Positions 4,906-7,051 of a stretch of DNA of 7,051 bases are shown here, in pieces. Position numbers and translations under genes: made by a program. Origin of the DNA: Verrucomicrobiia bacterium (GTDB lineage: Bacteria > Verrucomicrobiota > Verrucomicrobiia > Limisphaerales > Palsa-1400); the NCBI GenBank assembly GCA_025934545.1, contig JAICXV010000113.1:1-7051 (forward strand), read 5' to 3'. Numbering within the stretch: the first letter of the stretch is position 1; the number at the start of each line of letters is the position of its first letter. The notes below the pieces were generated by a model. The model searched no databases. It saw only the letters and a list, made by a program, of their open reading frames with translations, and was not told the origin of the DNA.

Positions 4906-6634
4906 GACTGATTTCCGCTTCGTGGATGTATTCCTGTTTCAGGCCCAGCTTTTCCGGCGCGTGGAGGACGAGCATTTTCATGCGGATGTCTTTGGGGACG
5001 TCGGCAGAGGTTAATTTGGAAACAACGAGCATTAAAATGATGGCGAGCGGCAACGCCCAAATGGCGGGTTGTTCGGCGAGGATTCGGAGCAAGGGATGGA
5101 CGGCGTAGAAGCTGGCCAACGGTTTGGCCCACGCGGCCTGGTCGGCGAGCATGGTGCTGACGACCGTTGAAAGGCTGAACAGTCCGCCGCAAAGCATTCC
5201 GGTGGCGGCGCCTTTCATGGTGATGCCGCGCCACCATGTGCTTAAAAACAGCAGCGGAAAATAGCTGGTCGCGGCGATGGCAAAGGCCCACCCAACCATT
5301 TTGTTGATTTCGAATGTTTCGACAAGCAACCCGAGCAGGACCGCGCCCGTGCCGCAGATGATGGCGCAAACTTTGAACATGCGCATGCGTTGTTGCGGCG
5401 TGGAAGTTGGTTTGAGAATGCGTCCGTAAATGTCATGGGCGAGCGCGCCGGTCATGGAAACAAGCAGGCCGCTGAACGTGCTCATGAATGCGGCGAACGC
5501 TCCGGCGCAGGTGATGCCGCTCAGGATCGAGCCGAGCGGCGGCCATTTATCGTTGAGCAGTTTTGGAAGTTTGAGAACGACGCCGTCCGTGCCTTTCACG
5601 CCCGCGACGCCGTTGTACAAATCGGGCATCAAGTTTCGGCCCATCACCCCAAAGACCGGTGGGAACAGATAAAACACGCCGATCAAAATCATTACCCACA
5701 TTGTCGTCCGTTTCGCCGCGACGCCATTCGGGTTTGTGTAAAAGCGAACGAGGATGTGCGGGAGTCCGGCGGTGCCGCAAACGAGCGCGATGATGAGTGA
5801 GTAGGTATAAACTAATGAAAACAGTTTCGTTTGGTCGGGCGGAAGGTGGGCGGCTTTTGCGGCTTTTGTCGTGAGGGGACCGAAGGGTGAAATCCATGCT
5901 TCGTCCTTTGGAGCTTTTTCGGGCAAAGGCCGCACCAAGGGATTTGGAGTGTCAATGACAAGAGAAGGTCTAACCGTGTCGTGATAACCGGTTCTATTTT
6001 CCTGAAGGTTTGCGCCATAATGCCCATTCACTGCCATCAAAATAAAAATCGGCACCGAGATGGCGAACATTTTGGCCCAATATTGAAAGGCTTGGACGAG
6101 CGTGATGCCTTTCATGCCACCTAGAGCGACGTTCAACGTGATAACAGCACCAACTAAAACGACGCCGGCCCAATAGGGCAGACCGGGAAAAATGTAGGCA
6201 AGCGCCGTGCCCGCGCCTTTCATCTGCGGCATGGTGTAGAAGAAGCCGATGAAGAGGACGAAGATGACGGCGATTTTGCGGAAGAGCGGTGAATCGAAAC
6301 GGCCTTCGGCAAAATCGGGAATTGTGTAAGCGCCGAAACGACGGAGAGGACCGGCGATAAACAGAAGCAGAAACAAATAGCCGCAGGCGTAACAGACTGG
6401 ATACCACAACGCGTCGTAACCGGAACTCATCACCATTCCGGCGATGCCCATGAACGACGCCGCGCTTAAATATTCTCCAGAAATCGCGCTCGCGTTCCAA
6501 CCGACGCTAACGCTGCGGCCGGCGACGAAGAAGTCTGATGCAGTTTTTGATTTTCGTGCGGACCAGAAGCCCATGACGATGGTCGCGCCGACCATGAACG
6601 CGGAGAAGGTGAGGACGTATGGGTCGATGTTCAT
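4901..6634 (-). CDS. actP: SSS-family solute:Na+ symporter, ActP-like (probable acetate/monocarboxylate permease)
   Basis: This 577-residue integral membrane protein belongs to the sodium:solute symporter family (SLC5, LeuT fold), with about 13 hydrophobic spans. Visible hallmarks are DFFVAGRSVSVGWNASAISG (residues 34-53), LGGMKGITLVQAFQYWAK in the middle transmembrane region, and the signature GTAGLPHILVRFYTNP (287-302). FMSTFSGLLVSMTGALAHDIYG (383-404) aligns with the PutP segment whose Ser340/Thr341 bind Na+, here Ser385/Thr386. The GTAGLPHILVRFYT signature and the adjacent DUF485 gene point to the ActP/MctC branch (acetate, glyoxylate, pyruvate, propionate). It is somewhat longer than E. 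coli ActP (549 aa), partly through a hydrophilic loop at about 203-268, and ends in a polar cytoplasmic tail. It begins 19 bp after the DUF485 stop, across the ACTGAAN heptamer array, with no Shine-Dalgarno sequence. Substrate assignment is an inference. Confidence 0.88.
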   Translation of the reverse strand: MNIDPYVLTFSAFMVGATIVMGFWSARKSKTASDFFVAGRSVSVGWNASAISGEYLSAASFMGIAGMVMSSGYDALWYPVCYACGYLFLLLFIAGPLRRFGAYTIPDFAEGRFDSPLFRKIAVIFVLFIGFFYTMPQMKGAGTALAYIFPGLPYWAGVVLVGAVITLNVALGGMKGITLVQAFQYWAKMFAISVPIFILMAVNGHYGANLQENRTGYHDTVRPSLVIDTPNPLVRPLPEKAPKDEAWISPFGPLTTKAAKAAHLPPDQTKLFSLVYTYSLIIALVCGTAGLPHILVRFYTNPNGVAAKRTTMWVMILIGVFYLFPPVFGVMGRNLMPDLYNGVAGVKGTDGVVLKLPKLLNDKWPPLGSILSGITCAGAFAAFMSTFSGLLVSMTGALAHDIYGRILKPTSTPQQRMRMFKVCAIICGTGAVLLGLLVETFEINKMVGWAFAIAATSYFPLLFLSTWWRGITMKGAATGMLCGGLFSLSTVVSTMLADQAAWAKPLASFYAVHPLLRILAEQPAIWALPLAIILMLVVSKLTSADVPKDIRMKMLVLHAPEKLGLKQEYIHEAEISH

Positions 6635-6644
6635 CTGAAGAAGT

Positions 6645-6672
6645 ATTCAGTGTTCAGTTTTCAGTATTCAGT
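6645..6672 (-). repeat. Four tandem ACTGAAN heptamers
   Basis: On the minus strand four heptamers run in perfect register: ACTGAAT, ACTGAAA, ACTGAAC, ACTGAAT, followed by the decayed ACTTC. The array spans the last codons and TGA stop of the DUF485 gene and most of the gap before the symporter. Heptameric arrays of this type are known from cyanobacteria and, from memory, are common between genes in other environmental bacteria. Confidence 0.85.
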
Positions 6673-6983
6673 GGGGCACCGGCAACAGGGTTTGCTGTTG
6701 CAACTGATTTTACTTCATCTTCTTCCAAGGCGATGGAGCGTTTGATGAAGCAATAGGAAATGATCCAGACAAAGGGGAAAAACAAAACGCCGAGGACAAA
6801 CCACGTCAGAGTGAAGCCGAACACGCGCGTGGCCATCAATTCGGGCGCAAAGTAATTGGCCAACGGCAACCCGAGGAGAACGATCATGAATGTGGCGGCG
6901 CAGCCAATGGACAGTTTCAATTGCCGTCGCATTAAGGCCTGAAGAAAGCTCTCGCTATGAGGGTCGAAGTGGCCGGGCTGCAT
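6654..6983 (-). CDS. yjcH: DUF485 (YjcH-like) small membrane protein, partner of the symporter
   Basis: The 109-residue protein matches the DUF485/YjcH family in size (E. coli YjcH is 104 aa) and layout. It has a short polar N terminus with FLQALMRRQLKLS, a first transmembrane span at about 24-46, and a second at about 54-78 (GFTLTWFVLGVLFFPFVWIIS), followed by a conserved-looking YCFIKRS and a polar tail. In E. coli yjcH sits between acs and actP, and the pairing with an SSS symporter is a family hallmark. The exact role is unknown, but it is presumed to assist or accompany the permease. The last codons (LNTEN and stop) are encoded by the ACTGAAN heptamer array, so the native C terminus may have been altered. 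The ATG at 6983 is followed by a sensible N terminus; no Shine-Dalgarno sequence is seen. An acs gene might lie just outside the window, but this cannot be checked here. Confidence 0.88.
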   Translation of the reverse strand: MQPGHFDPHSESFLQALMRRQLKLSIGCAATFMIVLLGLPLANYFAPELMATRVFGFTLTWFVLGVLFFPFVWIISYCFIKRSIALEEDEVKSVATANPVAGAPLNTEN

Positions 6984-7003
6984 TGCTGCTGTGTAACAGA
7001 ACA

Positions 7004-7032
7004 GTTAGAAGGCGGCAACCACTAGCTCACAA
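7004..7032 (-). promoter_or_regulatory. Weak candidate promoter for the DUF485-symporter pair
   Basis: On the minus strand TTGTGA (plus 7027-7032) and TCTAAC (7004-7009; 4 of 6 consensus bases) are 17 bp apart, about 20 nt ahead of the DUF485 start codon. The -35 match is poor, and sequence further upstream is missing, so this is only a suggestion. Confidence 0.22.
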
Positions 7033-7051
7033 CCTGCGGCGACCGACAGGA

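Noticed and set aside
4854..5369. Minus-strand His/Arg-rich frame overlapping the symporter 3' end
   Set aside because: It is an alternative frame of the symporter gene with composition typical of frame shadows, extended through the repeat region.
5390..5800. Plus-strand open frame opposite the symporter
   Set aside because: It is antisense to conserved transmembrane coding sequence and shows no hydrophobic or domain pattern of its own.
5838..5874. Short repeated GGCTTTTG units
   Set aside because: They encode the loop residues TTKAAKAAH and are explained by repeated Lys-Ala-Ala codons rather than a separate element.

Overview
This is ordinary-looking bacterial chromosome. About 95% is coding, and genes sit mostly on the minus strand. 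No RNA gene, insertion sequence, CRISPR array or prophage gene is visible. The best guess for the host is a Verrucomicrobiota bacterium (Pedosphaera/Limisphaerales type). This rests on the absence of Shine-Dalgarno sequences at nearly every start, a Pro/Ala-rich tail-anchored protein with LPPKP motifs, and two kinds of short intergenic repeat that I recall from such genomes. It is an inference from memory and could be wrong at phylum level.

Left block (1-2528, all minus strand, read right to left): a MOSC-domain protein overlaps a GT4-family glycosyltransferase by four bases. These are followed by an unrecognised 121-residue protein and then the N-terminal part of the ribosome-assembly GTPase Der, which runs off the left edge. 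The gaps are short enough for one transcript, but Der also has a plausible promoter of its own.

Centre (2529-3981): a 139-bp intergenic region serves the leftward MOSC/glycosyltransferase genes and a rightward gene for a GDP-mannose 6-dehydrogenase closely resembling Pseudomonas AlgD. With the GT4 enzyme next door this suggests surface-polysaccharide synthesis from GDP-mannuronate, but no other alginate genes are in view.

Right block (3990-6983, minus strand): an SSS-family (ActP-like) solute:sodium symporter and its small DUF485 partner form a yjcH-actP-type pair, probably for uptake of acetate or another short carboxylate. Downstream is a separate two-gene unit of a Pro-rich tail-anchored membrane protein and thioredoxin, with a good sigma70-like promoter in front. 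Thioredoxin and the dehydrogenase converge with only 8 bp between stops. A perfect 10-bp hairpin lies inside the last codons of the dehydrogenase.

I do not see a convincing new biological system. The most useful oddities are a four-copy heptamer array that supplies the stop codon of the DUF485 gene, an interspersed-repeat-like element that supplies the stop codon of the symporter, the terminal hairpin in the dehydrogenase gene, near-leaderless promoter placement, and the orphan AlgD-like enzyme.
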